This document shows, one piece after another, positions 33,340 to 45,652 of a stretch of 64,000 nt of DNA (the stretch's first letter is position 1; each line of letters starts with the position of its first letter). The DNA comes from Sipunculus nudus (lineage: Eukaryota > Annelida > Sipuncula > Golfingiida > Sipunculidae). A program made the position numbers and the translations under genes. Under the pieces are notes generated by a model. It searched no databases. It was given only the letters and a program-made list of their open reading frames with translations, and was not told the origin of the DNA. Location of the stretch: positions 64,330,800-64,394,799 of the forward strand of contig CM049314.1 in assembly GCA_026874595.1 (NCBI GenBank), in the 5' to 3' direction.

Positions 33340-36300
33340 TGTTGGTCCTGTGACCTTGATCTTTTTAAAGATGTGTCCTGTGACCTTGACCTTTGATCTC
33401 ATAACCCCAAAATCAATTTGGGTCTTGCTTTTCCAATCGGACATATGCAAGTCAAGTTTGAAATCTATACATCAATAAAGCAGGAATTATCATCCAGAAA
33501 CTTATTTTTGGACAGATGGCTCCTGTGACCTTCACCTTTGACCTTGTGACCTCAAAATTGATAGTGTTCTTCCTCTCTTGGCAGGAGAACTATAAGTGCA
33601 AGATGAAAGATATGAGATGAATTGTTTGGCTGAAAATGCATCCATATCTTTTTAAAGATGTGTCCTGTGACCTTGACCTTTGACCTCATGACCACAAAAT
33701 CAATTTTGGTCTTACTTTTCCAATGGGACATATACAAGTCAAGTTTGAAATCCATACATCAATAAAAGCAGGAATTATCATCCAGAAACTAATTTTTGGA
33801 CATATGGCTCCTGTGACCTTCATCTTTGACCTTGTGACCTCAAAATTGATAGGGGTCTTCCACTCTTGGCAGGTGAACTATATGTGCAAGAGGAAAGATT
33901 TGAGATGAATTGTTTGGCTGAAAATGCATCCTCAATCTTTTTAAAGAGGTTTCCTGTGACCTTGACCTTTGACCTCATGACCCCAAAATCAATTTGGGTC
34001 TTGCTATTTCAATGGGACATATATAAGTCAATTTTGAAATCATTACATCAATAAAAGCAGGAATTATCATCCAGAAACTAATTTTTGGACAGATAGCTCC
34101 TGTGGCCTTGACCTTTGACCTTGTGACCCCAAAATTTATATGGATCATCCATTATTGGCAAGTGAGCTATATATTCAAGATGGAAGACCTGGGATGAAAG
34201 TTTGGCTTAAAATGCATCCACAATCTTTTTATAGAGGTTTCCTGTGACCTTGACCTTTGACCTCATGACCCCAATTTCAATTCCGGTCTTGCTTTTCCAA
34301 TGGGTCAAATACAAGTCAAGTTTGAAATCCAAACATCAATAAAAGAAGGAATTATCATCCAGAAACTAATTTTTGGACAGATGGCTCCTGTGACCTTCAC
34401 CTTTGACCTTGTGACCTCAAAATTGATAGGGTTCTTCCTCTCTTGGCAATGAACTATATGTGCAAGATGAAAGATCTGAGATGAAATGTTTGGCTGAAAA
34501 TGCATCCACATCTTTTTAAAAAAGATGTGTCCTGTGACCTTGACCTTTGACCTCATGACCCCAAAATCAATTTGGGTCTTGCTTTTCCAATGGGACATAT
34601 ACAAGTCAAGTTTGAAATCCATACATCAATAAAAGCAGGAATTATCATCCAGAAACTAATTTTTGGACATATGGCTCCTGTGACCTTCACCTTTGACCTT
34701 GTGACCTCAAAATTGATAGGGGTCTTCCACTCTTGGCAGGTGAACTATATGTGCAAGATGAAAGATCTGAGATGAATTGTTTGGCAGAAAATGCATCCAC
34801 AATCTTTTTAAAGAGGTTTCCTGTGACCTTGACCTTTGACCTCATGACCCCAAAATCAATTTGGGTCTTGCTATTTCAATGGGTCAATAACAAAGCCAAG
34901 TTTGAAATCCATACATCAGTAAAAGATGGAATTATCATCCAGAAACTAATTTTTGGACAGATGGCTCCTGTGACCTTCACATTTGACCTTGTGACCTCAA
35001 AATTGATAGGGTTCTTCCTCTCTTGGCAGGTGAACTATATGTGCAAGATGAAAGATCTGAGATGAAACGTTTGGCTGAAAATGCATCCACATCCTTTTAA
35101 AGATGTGACCTTGACCTTTGACCTCATGACCCCAAAATCAATTTGGGTCTTGCTTTTCCAATGGGACATATATAAGTCAAGTTTGAAACCCATACATCAA
35201 TAAAAGCAGGAATTATCATCCAGAAACTAATTTTTGGACAAATGGCTCCTGTGACCTTCATCTTTGACCTTGTGACCTCAAAATTGATAGGGGTCTTCCA
35301 CTCTTGGCAGGTGAACTATATGTGCAAGAGGAAAGATCTGAGATGAATTGTTTGGCTGAAAATACATCCACAATCTTTTTAATGAGGTTTCCTGTGACCT
35401 TGACCTTTGACCTCATGACCCCAAAATCAATTTGGGTCTTGCTATTTCAATGGGACATATATAAGTCAATTTTGAAATCATTACATCAATAAAAGCAGGA
35501 ATTATCATCCAGAAACTAATTTTTGGACAGATAGCTCCTGTGGCCTTGACCTTTGACCTTGTGACCCCAAAATTTATATGGATCATCCATTATTGGCAAG
35601 TGAGCTATATATTCAAGATGGAAGACCTGGGATGAAAGTTTGGCTTAAAATGCATCCACAATCTTTTTATAGAGGTTTCCTGTGACCTTGACCTTTGACC
35701 TCATGACCCCAATTTCAATTCCGGTCTTGCTTTTCCAATAGGTCAAATACAAGTCAAGTTTGAAATCCAAACATCAATAAAAGAAGGAATTATCATCCAG
35801 AAACTAATTTTTGGACAGATGGCTCCTGTGACCTTCACCTTTGACCTTGTGACCTCAAAATTGATAGGGTTCTTCCTCTCTTGGCAATGAACTATATGTG
35901 CAAGATGAAAGATCTGAGATGAAATGTTTGGCTGAAAATGCATCCGCATCTTTTTAAAAAAGATGTGTCCTGTGACCTTGACCTTTGACCTCATGACCCC
36001 AAAATCAATTTGGGTCTTGCTTTTCCAATGGGACATATATAAGTCAAGTTTGAAATCCATACATCAATAAAAGCAGGAATTATCATCAAGAAACTAATTT
36101 TTGGACATATGGCTCCTGTGACCTTCACCTTTGTCCTTGTGACCTCAAAATTGATAGGGGTCTTCCACTCTTGGCAGGTGAACTATATGTGCAAGATGAA
36201 AGATCTGAGATGATTTGTTTGGCAGAAAATGCATCCACAATCTTTTTAAAGAGGTTTCCTGTGACCTTGACCTTTGACCTCATGACCCCAAAATCAATTT

Positions 36301-36620
36301 GGGTCTTGCTATTTCAATGGGACATATATAAGTCAATTTTGAAATCATTACATCAATAAAAGCAGGAATTATCATCCAGAAACTAATTTTTGGACAGATA
36401 GCTCCTGTGGCCTTGACCTTTGACCTTGTGACCCCAAAATTTATATGGATCATCCATTATTGGCAAGTGAGCTATATATTCAAGATGGAAGACCTGGGAT
36501 GAAAGTTTGGCTTAAAATGCATCCACAGTATCTTTTAAAATGCCAGTCCAGTGACCTTGACCTTTGACCTCATGACCCTAGAACCTATAGGGTTCTTACT
36601 TTAGTGGTGGGCCATACATA
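33340..36620 (+). repeat. 288-bp tandem array with nuclear-receptor-like half-site strings
   Basis: The string TGACCT, TGACCT, T, TGACCT, CA, TGACC recurs at 33381, 33668, 33957, 34245, 34535, 34824, 35106, 35395, 35683, 35973, 36262 and 36552 (spacing 282-290). The first copy has small changes. Read on the other strand it holds AGGTCA half-sites as DR2, DR1 and DR0. A second weaker string (TGACCTTCACCTTTGACCTT) lies mid-unit. Matching positions in 33668-34824 and 35106-36262 are offset by exactly 1438 bp, so five units were duplicated as a block. Nuclear receptors bind such motifs, but binding here is untested. Confidence 0.85.
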
Positions 36621-37169
36621 AGTCATGTTTGAAATCCATATGGCTATCAACACTGGAGATATGATAAGAGGTGTGTGATTTTCACCATATATGGCAATAT
36701 TCAAGGTCAAGGCCACTATCATAGGAAAGGTCATGACCCCAATTTAAATAAGCATCATCCCATAACCCATACCTATGTATATGCATAATTTAAAAGAAAT
36801 CTGTCCATTAGTTTTTGACTTATAATGCTCACAGTGCTGTAAGGTGGCAATTTTTAGGGTATTAAACGGCACGAAAACAAGTAAAGAATAATAGGTGGCG
36901 CCACCAGTTTCTGGAACATGACAACCCTATCCATGATCTTCCATCAACTTGATTTTGGGATAAATCCATGCAAGATTTCTTGAGATATTAAAGAATTTGT
37001 GGGATTTTCCCCAAAATTGGACCTATTCAAGGTCAAGGACACTCTCCTAGTAAAGGTCATGACCTCATTTTAAATAGGCGTCGTCCTCTTACCCATATCT
37101 ATACATATACCAAGTTTGGTAAAGTTCCGTGAAATATTTTTTGGGTTATCGCGCCAACAAGATTCATAT

Positions 37170-37170
<1 letters not shown>

Positions 37171-37206
<36 letters not shown>
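37171..37206 (+). repeat. (CGG)12 microsatellite
   Basis: Twelve uninterrupted CGG triplets lie just before the right hairpin of the B1 element. The corresponding position in the copy at 55069 has an interrupted GGC/GGGGCGG tract (about 55870-55890). Poly-Ala and poly-Arg frames across it are artefacts. Confidence 0.9.
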
Positions 37207-37859
37207 GACCGGTATGAAAACATAGTATCCCCCGACTTTGTCTGGGGATACAATAAAATACTAACACAAAGTACTGACAAAATTACACTCTGTCGAACAA
37301 CAAGCATGAACAAATATCTCACCAATATACATAGCTTTATAGCAAGAAAGAAATATGTTACAATGCATGCATAAAAGTAACAATCTGTACAAATATGAAT
37401 AAATAGTCTCGTAATATAAAAATTATGAGAGTGAAAGAGAAAGAAAAGGTGACTGAATGACAGAGAGAGGAGGGACAAAGAAACAAAGAACATAACTACG
37501 TAAAACAAAATACTAATAATTCATCAATATTTTAAGCAGCAACTTTATTTTAACATGTTTGAAAAATATAAAATTTTACAAATAAGCCCTTATATATATC
37601 CTAAAACATTACAGATACATAAACACAAATTTTTGACATTTCTGCAAATGTTTGTAAATGCTTGTTTTGGTAAAATATTTTTTTTCATAAATAAATTGAC
37701 CAGCCTTTTCTGGTTCCATAGACCAAACAATATCATCAGGATTATGCATCTCTTACAGAATCTATTATGTCATACATTTGATGTCAAATTATATTTTAGT
37801 TTTCATGATCGGATTTATTTTTCTATGTATAAAATCAAAATGTGATATATTCCCTGATA

Positions 37860-39186
37860 TATTCGTGCATTGGTTGTTCAGATTCTGGAGCTTTTGTAAC
37901 AAATTTTCCATTATTCTGGGGGGGGGGGGGGGGGGATGTGTAATTACAAGTCCAATAGCTTGGACAATATGGGTAAAAGAGACCTAATTTCAGGTTTCTA
38001 TGGAGACTTTTCATGGGTCTCCCTATGCATCAAGAATGAAGATTCTAGGTCCAATTGTTATGAATTGTGCCCTGTAAACAGATGTTCATATCTTTAATGG
38101 TCTCAAAAATGGAGGAAAAAAAATCGTAAAAAAAACCAAACAAATACAGGTAGTGCCACCAGTCTGCAAAAACTGATGAAAAACTCCATGATCAATATCC
38201 ATGCAAACAATTATGGTGATCTCTGCATTAGTTGTTCAGATACTTAAGCTTATGTATCAAATGTTCCATTATTCCGAGCTGTACTTTGGAGTGCCATAGC
38301 TCTAAGGATATGGGTAACAGAGACCTAATTTCAGGTGTCCATAGAGACTTTTCATGGGTCTCCCTGTGTATCAAGAATAAAGATTCTAGGTCAAGTCATT
38401 ACAATTTGTACCTTGTTGACAGATAACTACATCCTTAAAAGTCTCATAAATAGAATAAAAAAAATTGTAAAAATTTGAAAAAAATACAGGTGGCGCCACC
38501 AGTCTGCAGGAAATGATGGAACACCCCTTGATCAATATGTATGCCAAAAATCATGACCATCTGTATTGTAGTTATTGAGATGTTGCAGTTTTTTTAAATC
38601 AAATTTTCCATTATTCTGGGGGGTAATTGGGAGCCCCACAGCTCAAATGATATGGGTAACGGAGACCTTATTTCAGGTTCCCATGGAGACTTTTCATAAG
38701 TCTCTCACTGTGTCAAGAATGAAGATTCTAGGTCCAGTCTTAACGATTTGTGCCCTGTTAACAGACATCCACATTTTTAAAGACCTCAAAAACAGAGAAA
38801 ACAATTCGTAAAGACTCCAAAAATACAGGTGGCGCCACCAGTCTGCAGAAACTGATGAAACATCTCATGACCAATATGTATGCCAAAAATCATGACCATC
38901 AGTGATGTAGTTAATGAGATATTAAATTTTTTGTATGAAAATTTTGACTATTCTGGGGGGTACTTTGGGGCCCAATAGCTCGAAGGATATGGGTAACAGA
39001 GACCTAATTTCTGGTTTCCAAGGAGATTTTTCATTGACCTCTCAGAATGTAAAGTTACAAGATTCTAAGTCCAGCGGTTACGATTTGTGCCAGGTTAACG
39101 GACAGACGGACAGACGGACAGACAGACGGACGACGGACAAAGAGTGATCGCTATAGCTCAGCATGACTGAAAGTCAGCTGAGCTAA
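37860..39186 (+). mobile_element. Family A element, tandem units of about 340 bp, right end present
   Basis: Units containing GTGGCGCCACCAGTCTGCA, then ATTATTCTGGGG, AGCT(C)..GATATGGGTAACAGAGACCT and GATTCTAGGTC repeat about four times; GGTGGCGCCACC stands at 38489 and 38828 (spacing 339). An 18-G run at 37918-37935 is an expanded form of the TTCTGGGG motif. The element ends with a GGACAGAC microsatellite (39098-39135) and a stem-loop at 39156-39183 with arms GCTCAGCATGACT and AGTCAGCTGAGC, GAA loop, then TAA. The left end is not clear. 37252-37860 is AT-rich without a gene. Confidence 0.65.
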
Positions 39187-39250
39187 AAAACTTAAATTCA
39201 TATGCCCATCATGTGACCATTCAATCCACAGAGCTTACATGAAAATTAGT

Positions 39251-39740
39251 GACCCATGGGTCTCGACGCTCAGCTGAATTTGTTATAGGGATAGGTTTAT
39301 GAGATTTTTTTTTCTCTCAAAATAAAGGTCTGTGATAAGCTTGAAGCCAACCTATCTACCAAAACTGGAGTTTTCATCCATAGACTAATTCGTCAATGAA
39401 TGGGCCCTGTGCCCTTGAACTTTAACCTAGTAACCCCCACAATCAAAAGGAACCTTCCCTATTGGCACTAGCGTCACATGGAAGACGGAAGGTTTGGGAT
39501 GAAAAGTTTGACTAAAAATATGCAACTACAATCTTTTCAAAGAAGTGGGTCCTGTGACCTTGACCTTTGATTTCATGACCCCAAAATCAAAAGAATTCTA
39601 ACGTTATTGGTAGATCATGCATGTCAAGTTTTAATATATAATTCAAGTTTGAAATCCAAATGTTAATCACACTGGAGTTATTAAGGGGAAACAAATTTTA
39701 CGGACATACAGAAAGACAAACAGGTGGACGGACAGGGCGA
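39251..39740 (+). repeat. Family A left end with a half-site segment
   Basis: GACCCATGGGTC (39251-39262) then GCTCAGCTGAATT, followed by a diverged half-site unit (TGACCTTGACCTTTGATTTC near 39557) and a GGACAGGGCG/GGTGGACGGACAGG end near 39730. It may be a short or truncated member lying next to the copy at 39895. Confidence 0.5.
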
Positions 39741-39894
39741 TTAGTTATGAGCATCCGCTTATTCAAGCTGGGTGCTTATAGACAACACAAGGTCTGAGGA
39801 CACAGATGAAAGCACAGTTACAAATCTGATAGTATCAATTTAAATTGGCTGTCTTAAAAATGAAGGAAAAATGGATTAAAAAATAGAAACAAGG

Positions 39895-41903
39895 GACCTA
39901 TGGGTCACGACGCTCAGCTGTTATATATGATAAAAAAATATTATTTAGAAATGAGGCACATGCTGGTTTTGTGTGGTAATAAATATAAGCTGTATTATGA
40001 GTTGTTGTTGTTTAGCTTATGTATGATTTTGATAGTACCTTTGGAGACAGGGAAGAGGATTGATTTCATTTATTTTATTAACAATTGGATTACTATTGTC
40101 ACACAGATTTTGACTTGGCCATATAACTTATAAGCAGAACATATAATATAAGAGTTTAACTATTTATTAAAAAAAATTACAAATATTGTCCCAAATATAA
40201 TTTTTATTAAAAATAATAAGAGAATCATATGATTTTTTAAAATGAAATATAACTGATATGATTATTAAAATAATATTATAGAATATAATCATGGATGATT
40301 TCATGAATACTTTTTTAAGTATTTGCAAAGGTATTCAAATACTTTCATTTTTACCTGAATTCCTGTTCTTTTGCATGGAATTATATTTACATATGAGTAC
40401 ATATTCATATTCGCATTTAAATACATTTGCAAAGTATTGCCACCATGTCTAGTATTTATTCAGTGTCAGTTTAACAAAGGTGTTGAGAATTCCGAATATA
40501 CGAGATTCACAAATTTAAAAAATGATTATAAGTACCTAGTTTTAAGGCTTTCATTTATATTAAAAAATATAAAACTAATATATTCACATATATTTCAGAT
40601 CAATCTACACACTAGACAAGTAAGAATCCAGATTAATATTATCAACTCCATCTGTGTATATCATTAATTTCCTTCATATGATCCCTAATGATTAGTAATG
40701 AATAATAAAATTTAATTATTTTTTTAAATTTAAACAAATTCTCAGTGGCAGGGAGTGAGGAAAGTTACAACACCTTTGCATAAACATACAGGATACAAAA
40801 TTTAATCCAAAAGTGCTTACAGGTAAAAAAAGTTTTATTCATAATTATTTAATATTTAAAAACAGACAGAGAGATAGAAAAACAAAGCAAACCACTTTAA
40901 TTCCTATTCTTCTAAGGCAGAAAAAAACTGAACGAATGCTTGCATTATATACTCATTTTTTTAATACATCAATTTTTGTTAAGGGGAATTTTGGACAAAA
41001 TTTTTAAATTTACTATACATTTACAGTATATATCAATTTAGGGTTGCCACATGTGATTCTACATTTGTAAAAGCAGTGTTGCATCAGTAATACGTTTACC
41101 CAGACAAGGCTGTAGGGACCAGACATGGCTGGTCTGGAGGTTCAAAATGTATATACACTAGGGCCTCAGAAAAACTTCAATAACTATAATAATTGTTGAG
41201 CTTTTACTTTCAAATTTCAGAATTTAACAGATTAAATCTATATTTATACCGACTGTGAAAAGTAAATCAAATGCTCTTACAAGAAAAAACGTACCATGGT
41301 CAAACTTGGGCAAAATTTAAGGTACCAATTTTATATTTTGCCAATATTAAAAAAATTAACATATTTTGATCAAGTTTTTGGTATACAATTACATTTTGAT
41401 CAATTTAAGTTGTATAACTGAAAAAAAAGTCCCAAGCTTTAACACTTTTTCTCTTAAGTGACCAAATATCTTTCCTGATTTTTACAAAGTCCATTATGTT
41501 TGGGCCCATAATTTTTTTTTAAATTATAAAATACTTAATTTCATAATTGCATGTACATAGGAAATATATAGAGGAATATTTATGGTAAATATGAAAAAAA
41601 ATATGAGTGGTTTTGATATTAGACCGTCCTGAAGTGTGAAAATAGATTTTAATAAAAAAATGAGGTTTTCCTTAATATCTCGAAGGAACGTAGTCCTATT
41701 GACCCAATTTTCGGCATGGTAGGTCGCAGTGACCTTATTTCAGGTTTGGAAGGAGATCTTTTAAGACTGCGGAGGGTCCATGATCCTAGCCCTTAAGGTT
41801 ACGATTTGTGCCCATCTAACGGACGGACGGCCGGCCGGACGGAAGGACGACGGACAAAGACCCATCGCTATAGCCCAGCATGACTGAAATTCAGCTGAGC
41901 TAA
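39895..41903 (+). mobile_element. Family A element (long subtype)
   Basis: Left end GACCTATGGGTC (39895-39906) then GCTCAGCTG. Right end: GGAC microsatellite (41820-41855) and stem-loop 41873-41900, TAA. The first 800 bp is nearly the same as 62521-63330, including TTATATATGATAAAAAAATA and CCTTCATATGATCCCTAATG. Later parts (41280-41700) align with 52230-52700, 59050-59540 and 63840 onward. A short CAGACATG-type insertion scar appears at about 40330-40460. There is no coding capacity. Confidence 0.65.
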
Positions 41904-42556
41904 AAATCCTGGTGGCGCCACCAGTCAGCAGTAACTGATGAAACAATACATGATGAAAAAGCATGCAGAGAATCATGGTCATCAATGCAGTAGTTGTTCA
42001 GATGCTGCAACTTTTGTAAAAAAAATTATTATTCTGAGCCCCGTAGCTCGGAGAAAATGGGAAACACAAACCTAATTTCAGGTTACTTAGGAGATTATTC
42101 ATGGACACCCTAGGATGTCAAGTACGAAGTTTATAGGTCCAATGATTACGATTTGTGCCTTGTTAACGTACAAATTACATATTTGAAGGTCTCAAAAATA
42201 GAGCAGATTTAAAAAAATATACCTGTGGCGCCACCATTCTGTAATAACTGATGAAACATGATGAATATGCATGCAAAGAATTCCAGTAGTAAATGCATTA
42301 ATGCTCAGATACTGGAGCATTTGCTTCAAATTTTCAATTATTCTGGGGGGACGGTACTTCTGAGCCCCCATAGCTCTTAGGTTATGAGTAACAGAGACCT
42401 AATATCAGGTTTCCAAGGAGATTTTTCATGGAAATCCCTTGATGTCCAGTTAGAAGATTCTAGTTCAAGCCATTACCATTTGTGCCTAGTTAACGGACGG
42501 ACAGACAGACAGACGGACGACAGACAAAGAGTGACTGAAAGTCATCTAAGCTAAAA
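41904..42556 (+). repeat. Family A-type tandem units, damaged right end
   Basis: Two units of about 315-340 bp like those at 38-39 kb; GGTGGCGCCACC is at 41911-41922 and a damaged copy near 42225. A GGACAGAC microsatellite is followed by GTGACTGAAAGTCATCTAAGCTAA, where the left arm of the terminal hairpin is deleted. Confidence 0.55.
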
Positions 42557-42882
42557 AGAACCGAGCCGGTTACTCAAGTATCTTGGACTCCATAAATCAT
42601 ATTGCAAGCTAAGCCAGCCCGCTACTAGTGACATCAGGTCATGAAGTAAAACATTTCCTGGTACCAGACCAAACACGCATGCCTGCCGTGGGCAGCACTC
42701 CTGTCCTGCTGTTTCACAAGTGTTCTGTTATTCCCTTATCTTCTTTTATCATCACTTCCATATGCTGGTTGTTTATACAAATATTCACAATCAATTTCAG
42801 CTGAGCCCTTGTTTTAATTTGTAAAGCTTACTCTATGCTCTTCTGTCTTTCTTGCGATATTTAACTTTTCTGGTTTATTTCA

Positions 42883-44160
42883 GGCCTTTATGCCAAAAGA
42901 GCGCAAACTAAGTGGGAAAGAAATCCTTGCTCTGCTAGACAAGTAGGATTCTCGGAACCTTAGTGAATAACCTTGGTGACAGTGATGAAAAGAATTCTAG
43001 GGATGAATAATGAACTAGATGAACCAGAAACTCTGACACACATTGACGCGAGTGGAGGTAATCTTCTGTTATATGTAGGATCGAGGCAAGAAGAGAAAAG
43101 GAAATTCTGATCAGTGGTTGCAACAATATTAAATAGAAAGGAGAAATCCGCTAAGGGACAGAGCTATGTGAACAGTAGGGGCAAAAAGTCCAAGCTAAAA
43201 ATGTTGGTCCTCCCTGCCTTTGTAAGAAGAAATGTTTCGAAAAGCTTGGACAGCAGTGCTTTATAAAAATGAGGATTTCTATAACTTAGGAGACAAAAAG
43301 CTGCAGGATTAACACATTAGGGATCATACAAGCCAATCCTGTTAAGAGAAGGGGAGCTAGCAGGACGTGAGAAGACTACAGGAGGGCATCATACACCTAT
43401 ACTATCAGGACAAATTGGACAAGAGTAGCGGTAAGTGTTGCGGCCTTCCGGTCGGTCCATGCCATAGACAAGACATAATTTGAAAGCTGCGAAACCCTAG
43501 CTTGTCTGTGTCACCACAGGACATGCGCGGCAAACACCAGAATAAGAAGAGAGTCAATGATGTAGTTAAACAGAAAGCGAAAAAATATATAGTTTTTCCA
43601 GCACGGATATCCCACTACTCCCGAGAGCAAAATCCAGGAAGAGAATACTTACCTAAAATCTGAGCGTACGCAGAATGGAGTGGATGTACTTGCTCGAAAA
43701 TGAGCCGGAGCAGGTTGAAATTACCAAAGGGAAGCAGGAATGTACAGCTGAACTCAAACTTAATACATATCGGGAGGTATTCAATAGCTTTAAGCTCGGA
43801 TTTCGCCTACCACACTCCGATACTTGCGCCAAATATGACAGAATTGAAATTTTTATAAAGGAGGCAACATCAAATGAAAATCAGGCTAATGCAGAGCAAC
43901 TGAATCAGGAGAAGGAGCAACAACATAGCAAGGCTGAGAATGCTTATGCTACACTTTCTGTTTATCAGAAGAAGCGAAGGGTTCACCAGCCTAGGATGTG
44001 TATACTTTCCAACAGAATTTGCCGTGCCAACTCTGACATCCAGTGACATGTTCTTCAGCCGCATGCTTTGGGTCTACAATTTTGGTTAGCATGACATGTC
44101 CACCAATGATGGAATCATGCACATATGGGACGAAGCTGTTGCAAAGAGAGGTTAATCAGA
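42883..44160 (+). pseudogene. Decayed transposase-like gene
   Basis: Protein-like blocks appear in changing frames: FMPKERKLSGKEILALLD (42893 on), SYVNSRG and CKKKCFEKL plus NLGDKKLQD (about 43165-43315), MRGKHQNKKRVNDVV then FPARISHYSREQNPGREYLP (43520-43655), and a 123-codon frame with YREVFNSFKLGFRLPHSDTC (43675-44046). The order and motifs (RGKH.N, FPA..SHYSRE, F.LGF..P.SDTC..CD) match a widespread metazoan family of transposase-derived proteins whose superfamily I cannot name. In the last motif the second cysteine of CxxCD is tyrosine. TTTATTTCAG at 42883 resembles a splice acceptor, so the MPKERK block may belong to another gene. Many stops and frameshifts make this a pseudogene. Confidence 0.55.
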
Positions 44161-44738
44161 AATCTGCTCCTGTCTGCAGTCTTGGGTTTTAATAACAAAT
44201 TGAAGTTTTCCCTTAGTATCTCGAAGGAAGAAAGTCGTAGTGACCCAAGTTTGGTATGGTAGGAGATTTTGGGGACATCTAAGGACTGAATGATCATAGA
44301 GGGGTCATGAATATAATGAACAGGACAAAACAGTTGTTGCAAGAAAGGAATATAAATGTATGCGCCATTATCAATTAGAGGAAAAATTTGAGCGTCTGTT
44401 TCTGGCATGCTTACATATGTTAATGATAATAAACAGCTGATGGTCAATGTTGCTAAATACAGATGATCAAGTATGCTTGGGTGTCACTGTGGAAGGTATA
44501 GGTGTCTGGCAAGTTGGTTAGAGTAATGCTGTCGTTTGCTGATTTATTTTGGTTGCTCTAACAATTGGTACAAGGTTTAGGTGAGCCCAATACTTTACGG
44601 TTAATTATTTGAAGAGATTAAAGGCACACGTCAGGAAAGAATGATCAATAGTTTTAGATTAAATTTATCAGGTGTAAAGTCATTACGTTGTTCCTGAGAT
44701 ATGGTTTTTAGACAGTTAATTTGTTGCATGACACACAC

Positions 44739-44936
44739 CAGGGGCGGATCCAGGATTTAGGAAAGGGGGGGGGGTCCAACCCAGATGGACTTATGAAAAT
44801 CCTAAAAAAAGGTCATCAGGTCCGGAAAAGGGGGGATCCAGGCGCAAAATTTTGTCTAAAACCCTTGCTTCAGGTGAAAAGGGGGGGGGGGGGGGGGGTC
44901 CGGACCCCCTGGACCCCCCTTCTGGCTCCGCTTCTG
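44739..44936. mobile_element. hAT-type MITE, 198 bp
   Basis: The ends CAGGGGCGGATCCAG (44739-44753) and CTGGCTCCGCTTCTG (44922-44936) are inverted repeats matching 12 of 15 bases. The CAGGGGCGGATCCAG start is typical of small hAT-related elements in many animals. The inside has GGGGGG and GGATCCAGG tracts, with an 18-G run at 44881-44898. The flanks are CA repeats, so the 8-bp target duplication cannot be read clearly. Confidence 0.6.
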
Positions 44937-45339
44937 CACACTGTTGTTTTGTTATTGAGAACCCTGAATTCGCGGCAAGTGAAGTGTCAAGTGGTATCAC
45001 CTATCACCTGATTAAATATGGCACTGACATTTGACTTGGAATATAACTTGGAGTAGGAATATCAAGGAGTGGGCAGATGATAATTAGATCAACAGAACAA
45101 GCTTGATTTTTCAGTACCGCCAAAACCTCTCCTTGTTATATCTTTAGGTTACAATAGTTCATGTTGTTGTATGAGACCTGAACAGCGTTGTTCTGGTAAC
45201 CCACAGAACAATTGTTTTTTTATGTAATGATGTACAGTTAAAATATGGAAAACAAGAACAAGTTGCCCAGGCCTAGACAGTCGAGGGTTAACATGCTCCA
45301 CAAGACCTGGGCCTATGTGATCAAAAAATTAAAAAAAAA

Positions 45340-45520
45340 TTGCGATTGCGAGGGTATATCCGGAAGGCTGCGAGGCTTCGCAATTTTCTTGCGAAGTATG
45401 CTGGAAACTTCACGCACATCTCTCGGAATCTGCAATTATTAATCAGTTGCGAACACTCGTAAGGCGCGTTTTATTGACTTTCGGGATATGCCTGTCATAC
45501 ACAGCAGACAGGAATATGTT
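45340..45520. other. CpG-rich patch with 8-bp stem hairpin
   Basis: CTTCGCAA-TTTTC-TTGCGAAG (45376-45396) is a perfect stem in a locally CpG-rich stretch. A 65-codon frame crosses it (45245-45442) but has no recognisable domain. Function unknown. An (AT)n run follows at 45617-45646. Confidence 0.3.
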
Positions 45521-45614
45521 CAAAAGTGGTCAATAGATTAATTGCTTGATCTTACGTCTCGATGGATCTTCTTGTACGGTTTTTCGGTATAAAGTCCGAA
45601 TCTGCCTTGTTTGC

Positions 45615-45652
<38 letters not shown>

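Larger units (their letters stand above)
33188..37251 (+). mobile_element. Family B element (copy B1), complete, 4 kb
   Basis: Left end: CTAG (33188-33191), then a hairpin with stem GGCACC/GGTGCC and loop GCA (33201-33215), then block X, GTATCCCCAGAC (33219-33230). Right end: a hairpin with arms GTATCCCCCGAC and GTCTGGGGATAC around TTT (37225-37251). The right arm is the exact reverse complement of X, 12 of 12 bases. Inside are a 288-bp tandem array (33381-36600), a segment with GGTGGCGCCACC (36894) and 12 CGG triplets (37171-37206). It has no coding capacity; open frames in the array are by-products of the repeat. The architecture fits a non-autonomous Helentron. Confidence 0.78.

Noticed and set aside
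33552-36359. Several repeated frames of 62-110 codons
   Set aside because: They are translations of the 288-bp tandem unit at fixed offsets (867 and 1438 bp) with no domains. The unit is non-coding.
33340-36620. CRISPR-like regularly spaced repeats
   Set aside because: Units are about 288 bp with no short direct repeats separated by unique spacers, and the DNA is clearly eukaryotic.
37070-37508. Poly-Ala and poly-Arg frames
   Set aside because: They read through the (CGG)12 microsatellite at the end of the B1 element.
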